Assembly (NCBI GenBank): GCA_030832235.1 | Contig: JAURJO010000168.1 | Location: 1 to 25,166, forward strand | Direction: 5' to 3' | Source of the DNA: Verrucomicrobiota bacterium | Lineage (GTDB): Bacteria > Verrucomicrobiota > Verrucomicrobiia > Opitutales > Opitutaceae | DNA: 25,166 nt | Shown: positions 6,823-15,069 of the stretch, in pieces | How positions within the stretch are numbered: the first letter of the stretch is position 1 | How the letters are laid out: every line of letters begins with the position of its first letter | Position numbers and translations under genes: made by a program | Notes under the pieces: generated by a model | What the model was told of the DNA's origin: nothing | What the model saw: the letters and a program-made list of their open reading frames with translations, nothing else | Database searches by the model: none

Positions 6823-8513
6823 CCACCCTCGACTGGATCGTGTTGTTGGGGACCATGCTGGGCATTGCGGGCTATGGAACGTGGCGCACGCGGCGCACGA
6901 GCCAACTCGACACTTATCTCAAGGGGTCGAGCGGCACGGGCTGGTTCACGATCGGGGTTTCGGTCGCGGCGACGCAGGCGAGCGCGATCACGTTTCTCTC
7001 GATCCCGGGGCAGGGTTTCGAAAGCGGGATCGGTTTCGTGCAGAATTACTTCGGGCTGCCGCTCGCGTTGATCCTCGTGTGCGCGGTCTTTCTGCCGATC
7101 TACCGGCGGCTCGGGGTTTACACCGCGTACGAATATCTGGGCCGGCGTTTCGACTCGAAAACGCGGTTGCTGGGGGCGGGCTTGTTCCTGCTGCAGCGCG
7201 GCCTTGCGAGCGGGGTCACGATCTACGCCCCCGCGATCATACTCTCGACCGTGCTCGGCTGGCGCGTCGATTACACGATCATCGGCACGGGTCTGCTGGT
7301 GATCATCTACACGGTTACGGGTGGAAGCGCGGCGGTGAGTCTCACGCAGAAGTGGCAGATGGGTGTCATCTTCGCCGGCATGGCGACGGCGTTCGTGCTC
7401 CTGCTGTTGCGGCTGCCGCCGGGCGCGCTCGATCTGGCGGGCGCGATGGGACGCCTGGAGGCGGTGGATTTCTCATTCGATCCGGATCGCCGGTACACGC
7501 TCTGGAGCGGGCTGCTCGGCGGGTTTTTCCTGTCACTTTCGTACTTCGGAACCGACCAGTCGCAGGTGCAGCGTTACATCGGGGGGGGGGGCTTGCGAGA
7601 GGGGCGGCTCGGACTGGTTTTCAACGCGCTGCTCAAGATCCCGATGCAGTTCCTCATCCTGCTGCTCGGCGCGTTGGTCTTCGTCTTTTACACGTTCGAA
7701 CGTGCCCCGGTGTTCTTCAATCAGGCCGAGTGGCGGCAACGCGTCGCGGGGCCCGACGGCGCGCGGTTCCGCGCCATCGAGGTGCGGCATGACGTCCTGC
7801 ACGCGGAACGGCGGGCGGCGGCCCGGGCGTGGCTCGACGCCCGCGATGGCGGTGATGCGCGGGTTGAGGCGGACACCCGCGCGGCGATGCTGGCGGCGCA
7901 GAAGCAGGTGGAGGCGGTGCGCCGTGAGGCGAAAGCAGCGCTGACCGCCGCGGATCCTCGAGTGAAGACCAAGGATTCGGACTATGTCTTCATCACCTTC
8001 GTCCTCACCCAACTGCCGTCGGGGCTGGTGGGCCTGCTCGTCGCGGTGATGTTCGCCGCGGCGCTGGGATCGAAGGCGGGTGAACTCAACGCGCTCGGCA
8101 CGACGACGACGATCGACCTCTGGCGTCAGTTCCGGCCGCTCGCGGCGGCCGATGAGGCGAGGAACGTGCGCACGGCGAAATGGTTCACGGCGTTGTGGGG
8201 GCTGTTCGCGATCGCGTTCGCGTTATTCGCGAGCTTCTCGGAAAACCTGATCGAGGCCATCAACATCCTCGGGTCCCTCTTCTACGGGGTGGTGCTCGGT
8301 ATATTTCTGGTGGCGTTTTTCGCGCGAAAGGTGGGCGGGACCGCCGTGTTCGCGGCGGCGCTCGCGGCCCAGGCCCTGGTGATCGGCCTCTACGCGTCCC
8401 TTTCCATCTCTTACCTCTGGTACAACCTGATCGGCTGCGCGGCCTGCGTGCTGCTGGCTTTGGTCCTGCAGGCGATGCTGCCGCGGAGGAGCGAGGAGGG
8501 GGGCACTACGTGA
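6819..8513 (+). CDS. Sodium:solute symporter (SSS family)
   Basis: 564 residues from the ATG at 6819, giving the usual short periplasmic start M-T-T-L-D-W followed by a first helix. The family pattern is clear: G-W-F-T-I-G-V-S-V-A-A-T-Q-A-S-A-I-T-F-L-S-I-P-type helix 2 near 45-65 (the Na+-site region), Y-T-A-Y-E-Y-L-G-R-R-F near 104, and T-D-Q-S-Q-V-Q-R-Y-I near 245-254. About a dozen hydrophobic segments are visible. A hydrophilic Ala/Arg-rich insert of about 95 residues (roughly 292-388) interrupts the membrane part and looks helical or coiled-coil. Codons at 255-258 come from an 11-G run (7581-7591), a likely slippage site. Substrate unknown; being wedged between PIG-L and Bsh genes suggests an amino sugar, thiol precursor or thiol breakdown product, which is inference. 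Confidence 0.92.
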   Translation: MTTLDWIVLLGTMLGIAGYGTWRTRRTSQLDTYLKGSSGTGWFTIGVSVAATQASAITFLSIPGQGFESGIGFVQNYFGLPLALILVCAVFLPIYRRLGVYTAYEYLGRRFDSKTRLLGAGLFLLQRGLASGVTIYAPAIILSTVLGWRVDYTIIGTGLLVIIYTVTGGSAAVSLTQKWQMGVIFAGMATAFVLLLLRLPPGALDLAGAMGRLEAVDFSFDPDRRYTLWSGLLGGFFLSLSYFGTDQSQVQRYIGGGGLREGRLGLVFNALLKIPMQFLILLLGALVFVFYTFERAPVFFNQAEWRQRVAGPDGARFRAIEVRHDVLHAERRAAARAWLDARDGGDARVEADTRAAMLAAQKQVEAVRREAKAALTAADPRVKTKDSDYVFITFVLTQLPSGLVGLLVAVMFAAALGSKAGELNALGTTTTIDLWRQFRPLAAADEARNVRTAKWFTALWGLFAIAFALFASFSENLIEAINILGSLFYGVVLGIFLVAFFARKVGGTAVFAAALAAQALVIGLYASLSISYLWYNLIGCAACVLLALVLQAMLPRRSEEGGTT

Positions 8514-9274
8514 GCAGCGGTCCGGTCATTTGCTTCGGTCAGCAGCCGTGCGGTTTTTTCCCGCGGCGGTTTCTTTTTGCCAAGATCCAGACCGCGCGAC
8601 GGCTGCAGGCTGAGCTCGGAGGGGAGGTCGTTTTTTTCCTGCATGACAGCGACCACGATCCTCGCGAGACCCAGACCATCCTGCGGCACCGCCACACCGG
8701 CCAGGAGGCGATTCTGAATTTCGCGTTTGAGAATCGTCTCCAGCGGAAATGGTCCCCGCTCTTCCTCAAGCGGATCCCCGCGGGCTGGCAGGCGGGGATG
8801 GCGCGGCAATTGGGGGCCTATGTTTCGCCGGAGCGGGTCGATCAGTTCAAGGCGGTCAGGGCGGGCAACGTGGCCGACTTCTGCCTCGAGCTCTACCGCC
8901 GCATGGGGTTGCTGGAAGGGATTCGCGTCGTGCGATCCAGCGACCCGGCGGTACGACGGATGGGAGGCCGGCCAGCAGATTTTTTCGTCGATGTTCCCTC
9001 CCAGGGGGAAACTGTCCGCGCCCGTTGGCGCGAGGGTGCGCTCCAACTGCATGAAGGCGGCGACAGCTACATCACGTTGGCGCCGCAAGATTTCACCGCG
9101 GAGCAGGTGACGCCGGCGCGCGACACGCGGCTGCCTTGGATGCAGGCGGCGGTGAGATGCACGCACTATATCGCGGGGGCCGGTGAACAAGCTTACTTGC
9201 GCCGTGAGGACGCCCCTGAAATCACGTTCGTAGACCGTGACCCCATCGACCGTGCGGACGAAGCCTACCACTGA
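8510..9274 (+). CDS. Compact BshC-like protein (putative cysteine ligase of bacillithiol synthesis)
   Basis: A 254-residue protein starting at a GTG that overlaps the symporter stop (GTGA), with GGAGGGG a few bases upstream. It shows the BshC landmarks: G-Q-Q at residues 10-12 followed by F-A-K-I-Q-T-A-R-R-L, then D-S-D-H-D-P-R-E at 46-53 (BshC has E-D-H-D-x-x-E), a V-V-R-S-S-D-P-A segment (BshC: L-N-S-x-D-P), and A-G-A-G-E-Q-A-Y-L at 222-230 (BshC: A-G-P-G-E-x-x-Y). Normal BshC is about 520-540 residues; this lacks the N-terminal extension and everything after the A-G-x-G-E motif, including the coiled coil and P-Q-E-R end. BshC joins cysteine to GlcN-malate. bshB and bshA follow directly, which supports the call. 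Whether so short a form is active is unknown. Confidence 0.75.
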   Translation: MSSGPVICFGQQPCGFFPRRFLFAKIQTARRLQAELGGEVVFFLHDSDHDPRETQTILRHRHTGQEAILNFAFENRLQRKWSPLFLKRIPAGWQAGMARQLGAYVSPERVDQFKAVRAGNVADFCLELYRRMGLLEGIRVVRSSDPAVRRMGGRPADFFVDVPSQGETVRARWREGALQLHEGGDSYITLAPQDFTAEQVTPARDTRLPWMQAAVRCTHYIAGAGEQAYLRREDAPEITFVDRDPIDRADEAYH

Positions 9275-9980
9275 ACGCCCCCTGCTCGTTTTCGGGGCGC
9301 ATCCCGACGACATCGAGTTCGGCTGCGGCGGTATTGTGGCCGGGGAGGTGAGGAGGGGCCGGTCCGCGCAACTCGTGGTTTGCTCGCGCGGTGAGGCCGG
9401 GAGCAACGGCACCCCAACGATCCGTGCCCGCGAGGCCCGGGATGCCGCGCGGGAGCTGGGGGCCGCGATCGAGTTTGCCGACCTTGGAGGCGACGCTCAT
9501 TTCACGGCGACCCCGGCGCTCGCGATCAAGTTGGCGGCGATCATCCGCCGAGTGCGGCCGGCGGTGGTGCTGGCTCCAACCGTCGAGGAAAACCAGCACC
9601 CCGACCACGCGGTTCTGGGGCGGCTGGTGCGCGACGCGTGCCGTCTGGCGCGATTCGGGGGATTGCGGGAGCTGCGCGGGCAGGCTCCCCATGCCATCGG
9701 TCAACTGTTTTTCTATGCGGTCACCGCCGAAGCTGAACCAGCGGGTGCGGGACGCTTGCTGGTGGATGTTTCGGACAGTGAGGTTCGCGGCGCCTGGGTT
9801 GCGGCCATGAAAGCGCACGCCTCCCAGTTGCGGACCCGGGACTACGTGGAGTTCCAACTGACGCGTGCGCGGTTGCACGGCCTGTCGGCCGGCGTTGAGT
9901 ACGCGCAGCCGCTTTTCCCCGCGTCGCCGTTGTTGGTGGAGTCGCTGGCGAGCCTCGAGCGCGCGGCGCGTCGCTTCTGA
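9237..9980 (+). CDS. bshB1: BshB-type PIG-L deacetylase of bacillithiol synthesis
   Basis: 247 residues, cytoplasmic (no signal peptide). It removes acetyl from GlcNAc-malate to give GlcN-malate, the second step of bacillithiol synthesis. Zinc motif G-A-H-P-D-D-I-E-F-G-C-G-G is at about residues 20-32, the S-R-G-E-A-G-S-N-G-T-P loop follows, and the distal zinc ligand motif N-Q-H-P-D-H-A-V-L-G is near 119-128, as in BshB1. The gene overlaps the BshC-like gene by 38 bases if the GTG at 9237 is used; an in-frame GTG at 9252 is an alternative that shortens the overlap. bshA starts two bases after its stop. It could in principle act on another GlcNAc conjugate, but the neighbours make BshB the best reading. 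Confidence 0.88.
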   Translation: MTPSTVRTKPTTERPLLVFGAHPDDIEFGCGGIVAGEVRRGRSAQLVVCSRGEAGSNGTPTIRAREARDAARELGAAIEFADLGGDAHFTATPALAIKLAAIIRRVRPAVVLAPTVEENQHPDHAVLGRLVRDACRLARFGGLRELRGQAPHAIGQLFFYAVTAEAEPAGAGRLLVDVSDSEVRGAWVAAMKAHASQLRTRDYVEFQLTRARLHGLSAGVEYAQPLFPASPLLVESLASLERAARRF

Positions 9981-9982
9981 CG

Positions 9983-11128
9983 ATGCCCGGCCGGAGCTTT
10001 CGCGTCGGCATCACTTGCTACCCCTCGGTGGGCGGGTCGGGTATTCTGGCCTCGGCGCTGGGGGAGGAATTGGCGCGGCGTGGGCACGAGGTGCACTTCA
10101 TCAGCTACGACCGGCCCTTCCGGCTGCCGGCGGCGGCACCGCGGATCCACTTTCATCCGGTCGCGATCAACGACTACGAGTTGTTCAAGTATCCGGATTA
10201 CACGTTGCCGCTTTCCGTGAAGATGGCAGAGGTGGCGCGGGATCACGCCCTGGATGTTTTGCACGTGCATTACGCCGTGCCGCATGCGACCGCGGCGATC
10301 CTCGCGCGGGCGATGTCGGCAGCCGGGCGCGAGCCTTGCGTCGTGACGACGCTGCACGGCACCGACACGACGTTGTTGGGGCGGGATGCCGGTTATGGGC
10401 CGGCCATTCGCCACGCGCTGACGCGGTCCGATGCGGTGACGGCGGTTTCGGGCTGGTTGCGTGACGAGACGGTACGTCTGCTGAAGGTGGAGCGGCCGAT
10501 CGAGGTTATCCCGAACTTTTTCACCCCGCGGCCGCCCGGCCGGTCGCGCGCGGAGATCCGGGATGAACTCGGGGTTGGGGATGTGCCGCTCGTGGTTCAC
10601 GTTTCAAATCTCCGACCGGTGAAGCGGATCGACATGCTGCTGGAGACTTTCGCGCGCGCCTTGCCCGGGCGGGATTTTCGGCTGCTGGTGTTGGCGGGCG
10701 GCGACTTCCGGCCCTTTGCCGAGCAAGCGAAGCGTATGGGCGTCGCGGATCGCGTGGTAGTGCGGGAGAATGTTTTCGAGGTGGAGGATTACGTCGCGGC
10801 GTCGGACGTCGGCCTGTTCACTTCGGACTCCGAGAGCTTTTGCCTGGGAATTCTGGAGGCCATGGTCCTGGGCGTGCCGAGCGTATCGACCGCGGTGGGT
10901 GGCGTGCCCGAGGTGGTAGTCGACGGTCAGACCGGTCTGCTTGCCCCGGCGGGAGACGCCACGGGTCTGGCGGCCGCATTGGGTTCGCTCCTCGATGACC
11001 CTCCGCGCCGCCTCGCGATGGGAGTGGAGGCGCGCCGACGGGCGCGGGAGTTGTTTTCCGCCGAAGCCGTGGTTCCTCGGTATGAGGAGCTCTACGCGCG
11101 CGCAACCGCGGCCCCCGTACCCCACTGA
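9983..11128 (+). CDS. bshA: UDP-GlcNAc:L-malate glycosyltransferase BshA
   Basis: 381 residues, a GT4-family retaining glycosyltransferase with the specific signature of BshA, which links GlcNAc from UDP-GlcNAc to L-malate in the first step of bacillithiol synthesis. Diagnostic stretches are C-Y-P-S-V-G-G-S-G near residue 12-20, H-F-I-S-Y-D-R-P-F-R-L near 37-47, D-V-L-H-V-H-Y-A-V-P-H-A near 91-102, and T-T-L-H-G-T-D-T-T-L-L-G near 127-138. The C-terminal nucleotide-sugar half has P-V-K-R-I-D-M-L-L-E and the E-x7-E motif in E-S-F-C-L-G-I-L-E. Length matches the family. It is the last gene of the plus-strand operon and converges on the GT9 gene. The assignment is among the firmest here and anchors the reading of the two genes before it. 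Confidence 0.95.
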   Translation: MPGRSFRVGITCYPSVGGSGILASALGEELARRGHEVHFISYDRPFRLPAAAPRIHFHPVAINDYELFKYPDYTLPLSVKMAEVARDHALDVLHVHYAVPHATAAILARAMSAAGREPCVVTTLHGTDTTLLGRDAGYGPAIRHALTRSDAVTAVSGWLRDETVRLLKVERPIEVIPNFFTPRPPGRSRAEIRDELGVGDVPLVVHVSNLRPVKRIDMLLETFARALPGRDFRLLVLAGGDFRPFAEQAKRMGVADRVVVRENVFEVEDYVAASDVGLFTSDSESFCLGILEAMVLGVPSVSTAVGGVPEVVVDGQTGLLAPAGDATGLAAALGSLLDDPPRRLAMGVEARRRARELFSAEAVVPRYEELYARATAAPVPH

Positions 11129-11331
11129 AAACACCCGGGAGGTTCAGGGTATCGCGCATGATCCTTCATCGGCACGATCGGAACATTGAACGCCCTGACC
11201 CCATCGGGCTCCGCCTCTAAGCGGGCAGGGAGGTCGTGGTTTGTTTAAATACCTAAGGGAGACGATTCGCGTCTCGGCAGCCCAGTCCGGGGGTGCTGCG
11301 GCGGGTGACTTGGTATCCGAATCGAGAAAAC
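11129..11331. other. Convergent intergenic spacer with inverted repeats
   Basis: 203 bases between the ends of bshA (+) and the GT9 gene (-). GGTTCAGGG (11141-11149) can pair with CCCTGACC (11193-11200) with one bulged base, enclosing 43 bases. An AT-rich patch (about 11238-11254) stands out from the GC-rich surroundings. No convincing open frame is present. Confidence 0.4.
11259..11275 (-). terminator. Possible terminator for the minus-strand operon
   Basis: A perfect 6-base-pair hairpin GAGACG-ATTCG-CGTCTC lies 57 bases past the stop of the GT9 gene. Read on the minus strand it is followed within about five bases by an A/T-rich stretch (AGGTATTTAAAC), which is only loosely U-tract-like. 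Confidence 0.35.
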
Positions 11332-12393
11332 TCAGGAGGCGCTTGTAACCAATGCGCGGCTGAGCGCTCGAAAAACTTCTTCGACGCTCAGCTTCCGCAC
11401 GCAGTGGCTCCGGTAGGAATCGTTGGGCGTGCAGGGCGACGGGGCGGCGGAGCCGAGGCACGCGCAGGGGAGCGCAGTCTGCAGAACCGTGTGTCTCACA
11501 CCGAGAGGACGCCAGAGGGTCGCGTTTTGGGAGCCGAACAGGGCGACTACGGGTGTGCCGACGCCGGCCGCGACGTGCATCGGACCACTGTCGTGGCAGA
11601 AAAACGCGTCGCATTGCGCCGCGAGCGCGGCGAGCGCGCCAGGAGTGGCGAGGGGTTTTAGCGTCACGAGGTGTGTCTTCGCCGCGCGGCGAATCGCGTC
11701 GGCAAACTTTTCCTCGCCCGGCCCGCACACCAAAAAAACCTGCGCGTCCCATTGGTCCTGTGCGCGGTCGCAGACGCTCGCGAAATTCTCGGACGGCCAA
11801 CGGCGGAATTCGCTGCGCGTGCCGGGATGCAGCAGGATACGGCGCGGCCGGCCGGGGTCGGCGGTGCGAGGTCCGCCGGTGAGCCGGGCCGCGGCGGAGA
11901 GGTCGGACTCGCGCGGTGCGAGCCGCACCTCCCGCGTCACCACCGGCACGCCGATCGCAGCGGGCAGCGCAAGGTAGGTCTCAGTGATATGGTGCGAGTC
12001 ATAGAACGCGTTCGTGACCCGGGCGGTGTGCCTGTACAGCCGCGGCCAGCGATGGACGATCAGCTCGCGGTTAAAGGTCGCGCGCACCGGAGCGCCCGTG
12101 AGCCGCGTCACCAGCGCGGTGCGCTCCGTGTTGTCGAAATCCAGCACGTGGCTGTACCGCGCGGCGCGCAGGATCCGGATAAACGCGGGCCATTCGCTCC
12201 AGCGTGCGGGAAAGGAGAGCGCCGCGTTGGCATCGGGGTGGAGCGCGGTGACGCCGGCGTAGGCGCGCTCCGTCAGCAGGTCGATCCGGGCGTGAGGCCA
12301 GTGGAGTCGGATATTCCGTAGCACGCTGCCGAGCAGCACGACGTCGCCGAGGTAGCGGCGGCGGATGAGAAGCACGCGCGGGGCGTCGGCCAT
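11332..12393 (-). CDS. Glycosyltransferase family 9 (ADP-heptose:LPS heptosyltransferase-like)
   Basis: 353 residues. GT9 enzymes add ADP-activated heptose to the lipopolysaccharide inner core on the cytoplasmic face. The N-terminal motif R-R-R-Y-L-G-D-V-V-L-L-G-S-V-L near residues 11-25 holds the catalytic-type Asp of the family. The donor-binding C-terminal half shows H-P-G-T-R-S-E-F-R-R-W-P near 195-206 and C-H-D-S-G-P-M-H-V-A-A-G-V-G-T-P near 264-279. The ATG at 12393 has a GAGAG just upstream. It follows the MsbA-type exporter by 28 bases, consistent with lipid A-core assembly and export. Whether its substrate is heptose or another sugar cannot be told; the sugar-phosphate cluster at 16109-20632 is a possible supplier. 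Confidence 0.88.
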   Translation of the reverse strand: MADAPRVLLIRRRYLGDVVLLGSVLRNIRLHWPHARIDLLTERAYAGVTALHPDANAALSFPARWSEWPAFIRILRAARYSHVLDFDNTERTALVTRLTGAPVRATFNRELIVHRWPRLYRHTARVTNAFYDSHHITETYLALPAAIGVPVVTREVRLAPRESDLSAAARLTGGPRTADPGRPRRILLHPGTRSEFRRWPSENFASVCDRAQDQWDAQVFLVCGPGEEKFADAIRRAAKTHLVTLKPLATPGALAALAAQCDAFFCHDSGPMHVAAGVGTPVVALFGSQNATLWRPLGVRHTVLQTALPCACLGSAAPSPCTPNDSYRSHCVRKLSVEEVFRALSRALVTSAS

Positions 12394-12421
12394 GACTCTC
12401 AGTGGAAACCCTATGCCGTCC

Positions 12422-14164
12422 TCAGGCGCCGCCCGTCTGGCGGTCGTGCAGCGAGCGGTAGAGCGCGTTGGCGGCGTGCAATTCGGCGTGCGAGCCGGCA
12501 GCGGCGAGGCGGCCGGCGTCGAAAACGAGGATCTTGGTCGCGTCCCGGATGGTGGAGAATCGGTGGGCGATGATCAGCACGGTGCGACCGGCCATGAGTT
12601 TCTTCAGCGCGGCCTGAATCGCGGCCTCGCTGTCACCGTCGAGCGCGCTCGTGGCCTCGTCGAGGATGAGGATGGGCGCATCGCGCAGGAACGCCCGCGC
12701 GAGGGCGATGCGCTGGCGTTGGCCGCCGGACAGGGCGGCGCCACGCTCGCCGACGCGGGTGTCGTAGCCCTGCGGCATTCCGGTGATGAAGTCGTGCGCG
12801 GAAGCGTCACGCGCCGCGGTCTCCGCTTCCGCGCGGGTGGCTCCGGGGCGGCCGAGCAGGATGTTTGCGAGGATCGAGTCGTTGAACAGCACCGGGTCCT
12901 GCGGGACGACGGCGACATTGCGGCGAAGGTCGGAAAGCCGCAGGGCGCGGACGTCGAGCCCGTCGATCAGGACGGCTCCGGCGGTGACGTCGTGAAAGCG
13001 CGGGACGAGGTTGGCGAAGCTGCTCTTGCCGGCGCCGCTGGGGCCGACGAGGGCGCAGACCGTGCCGGCGGGAATCTCGACGTTGACCCCCTCGAGGACC
13101 GGGTGGCCCGGCTGGTAGGCGAAGGCGACGTCACGGAACGACAGCGCCCCGCGCAGGCGTCCGACCAAGGCCGGGGTGGCGGGATCGGCGAGAGTGACCG
13201 GCTCGTTGAGCACGACCTCGAGCCGGTCGAGGGCGGCGGTGCCGCGCTTCAGCTCGTTGCTGAGGGCACCGAGCTTCTTGACCGGCTCGTAGCTGGCGTA
13301 GAGCGCGGTGATGAGCGCGATGAACGTCTCGAGCGCGAGGCCGCCCCGGTAGGCGTAGACGAGGGTGACGGCGATGCCGACGGCGGAGATGACCTCGATG
13401 GCGGGCGTGAGAGCCTGCGCGTACTTCACGATCTTCATCTGCGACGTGATGAGCGCGCGGCAGGCTTCGGCGAAACGGGAGGTTTCGCGCTCCTCGAGGC
13501 CGAAGGCCCGCACCTCGCGGGCGGCGGCGAGATTCTCGGAAAAATGGCTGCTCACACTGCCGAGCTGGCCCTGCACCTGGGCGGCGCGGCGGATAACTTT
13601 GCGGCCGACGAAGCGTACCGGAAACACCGTCAACGGCACCGCGGCGAGGCAGACGAGGGCGAGCAGGACGCCCTCGGATGTAACCGCCAAATAGGCCACC
13701 GCTACCAATGCACTGACGAGGGTGGCGGGCTGCTTGATGCCGTCGTTGGCGAGCAGCGTCAGCGTGAACTGCAGTTGCTGGGTGTCGGCGAGACCGCGGG
13801 ACATCAAATCGCCGGTTTGTTTGCCCTGAACAAAGGAGAGCGGGAGCGCCTGCAGTTTCCGGAAGTAGTCGAGGCGGAGTGCCTCGAGCACGCGCACGCC
13901 GGCAAATTGCGTGAAGTAGCCGTTGAGGTAGCCGCTGACGGCGCGGAGGGTGAAGATGAACGGGATGTAGGCGGCCACCATCGCCACCTGAAGAAGCGGG
14001 ACTTCGCTGGTGTCGGGGGAAAAAATCCGCGGGAACACGTGCTTCACCAGCAATGGCAGGCCGGCGCCGCTTGCCGCCCCGTAAAGCACGCCGCAGAGCA
14101 CCGCGAGCGCGATGGGTCCGCGCACGGAGGCGAGGTAGTGGAAATAGGGCCGGAAGCGCTTCAC
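12422..14164 (-). CDS. ABC exporter with fused membrane and ATPase domains (MsbA-like)
   Basis: 580 residues: an N-terminal six-helix exporter domain (about residues 1-320) and a C-terminal ATPase. The ATPase has Walker A G-P-S-G-A-G-K-S-S, signature L-S-G-G-Q-R-Q-R, Walker B I-L-I-L-D-E-A-T-S and the switch His in I-I-A-H-R-F-S-T. MsbA-type half-transporters act as homodimers that flip lipid A-core or other lipids across the inner membrane; multidrug export is the alternative reading. It lies 13 bases behind oppC and 28 bases ahead of the GT9 heptosyltransferase-like gene, which favours a lipid/LPS role. The first hydrophobic helix starts soon after the M-K-R-F-R-P-Y-F start, supporting the chosen ATG. 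Confidence 0.9.
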   Translation of the reverse strand: MKRFRPYFHYLASVRGPIALAVLCGVLYGAASGAGLPLLVKHVFPRIFSPDTSEVPLLQVAMVAAYIPFIFTLRAVSGYLNGYFTQFAGVRVLEALRLDYFRKLQALPLSFVQGKQTGDLMSRGLADTQQLQFTLTLLANDGIKQPATLVSALVAVAYLAVTSEGVLLALVCLAAVPLTVFPVRFVGRKVIRRAAQVQGQLGSVSSHFSENLAAAREVRAFGLEERETSRFAEACRALITSQMKIVKYAQALTPAIEVISAVGIAVTLVYAYRGGLALETFIALITALYASYEPVKKLGALSNELKRGTAALDRLEVVLNEPVTLADPATPALVGRLRGALSFRDVAFAYQPGHPVLEGVNVEIPAGTVCALVGPSGAGKSSFANLVPRFHDVTAGAVLIDGLDVRALRLSDLRRNVAVVPQDPVLFNDSILANILLGRPGATRAEAETAARDASAHDFITGMPQGYDTRVGERGAALSGGQRQRIALARAFLRDAPILILDEATSALDGDSEAAIQAALKKLMAGRTVLIIAHRFSTIRDATKILVFDAGRLAAAGSHAELHAANALYRSLHDRQTGGA

Positions 14165-14177
14165 GTCGCGGACAGGT

Positions 14178-15065
14178 TCAGTCCTTCGAGGAGCGCACGT
14201 CGAGCGCGTCGCGGAGACCGTCGCCGACGAAGTTGAGCGACAGGAGGGTCAGGGAGAAAAGTGCCGCCGGGAAAACCAGCAGCCACGGGAATTCCTCCAT
14301 CTTCTCGGCGCCGTCCTTGATGAGGACGCCCCACGAGCTCATCGGCGGTTGCACGCCGAGCCCGAGAAAGCTCAGGAACGCCTCGAGGAGCATGACGGCC
14401 GGGATGGTGAGGGTGGTGTAGACGATGACCGGTCCGAGGATGTTGGGCAGGATGTGGCGGAAGATGATTCGCCGGCGTCCGTAGCCGAGCGAGCGCGCGG
14501 CCTCGATGAACTCCATGCGTTTCACGGCCATCACCTGGCTGCGCACGATCCGCGCCATGGTGAGCCATTCCACCGCGCCGATCGCGACGAACAGCAGGAT
14601 GATGTTCCGGCCGAAAAACACCATGAGCAGGATCACGAAGATCGGGAAGGGTAGGGAGTACATGATGTCGACCACGCGCATCATGAACGCGTCGCGCTTT
14701 CCGCCGACGAAGCCCGCCACCGCGCCGTAGACCACGCCGATGGTGAGCGCGACGAAGGTCGCGGCGAGGCCGACGCCGAGCGAGACGCGCCCGCCGGTGA
14801 GTGTGCGCACCAGGAGGTCGCGACCGAGGGTGTCGGTCCCGAGCCAATGTTGCGCGCCGGGCGGCGAGGCACCGAGGTCGAGCCGTTGTTCCTCGTAGCC
14901 GTAGGAGGAGAACAGCGGTCCCAACAGGCAGGAGGCCGCGACGAAGAGGAGGAAGACCAGCCCGGCCACCGCGAGCCGGTTTTTGCGCAGTCGCAGCCAC
15001 GCGTCATGCCAAAGCGAGGAGCCCTGTTCGGGCGCGGCGGCGGGATTGGCGGCGACTGCTTCCAT
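14178..15065 (-). CDS. Peptide/nickel-type ABC transporter permease (OppC/DppC-like)
   Basis: 295 residues. Inner-membrane permease of the oligopeptide/dipeptide importer family. An N-terminal cytoplasmic stretch leads to the first helix (residues 30-55), followed by the conserved H-W-L-G-T-D-T-L-G-R-D-L-L motif near 72-84 and the EAA loop E-A-A-R-S-L-G-Y-G-R-R-R-I-I near 186-199 that docks the ATPase. Five or six hydrophobic segments are present. It starts four bases behind the OppB-like gene, and the two should form the membrane heterodimer. No binding protein or OppD/OppF ATPase is in the window, so the importer depends on genes elsewhere. Substrate unknown: peptides, including cell-wall peptides, are the usual cargo. 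Confidence 0.92.
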   Translation of the reverse strand: MEAVAANPAAAPEQGSSLWHDAWLRLRKNRLAVAGLVFLLFVAASCLLGPLFSSYGYEEQRLDLGASPPGAQHWLGTDTLGRDLLVRTLTGGRVSLGVGLAATFVALTIGVVYGAVAGFVGGKRDAFMMRVVDIMYSLPFPIFVILLMVFFGRNIILLFVAIGAVEWLTMARIVRSQVMAVKRMEFIEAARSLGYGRRRIIFRHILPNILGPVIVYTTLTIPAVMLLEAFLSFLGLGVQPPMSSWGVLIKDGAEKMEEFPWLLVFPAALFSLTLLSLNFVGDGLRDALDVRSSKD

Positions 15066-15069
15066 GCGT

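Noticed and set aside
11238..11254. AT-rich patch as an attachment site or IS remnant
   Set aside because: No flanking direct repeats, tRNA gene, integrase or transposase fragment is visible anywhere in the window.
12365..14236. 623-residue plus-strand open frame opposite the ABC exporter
   Set aside because: The minus strand has intact Walker A, signature and Walker B motifs; the plus frame is Gly/Glu/Arg low-complexity sequence.
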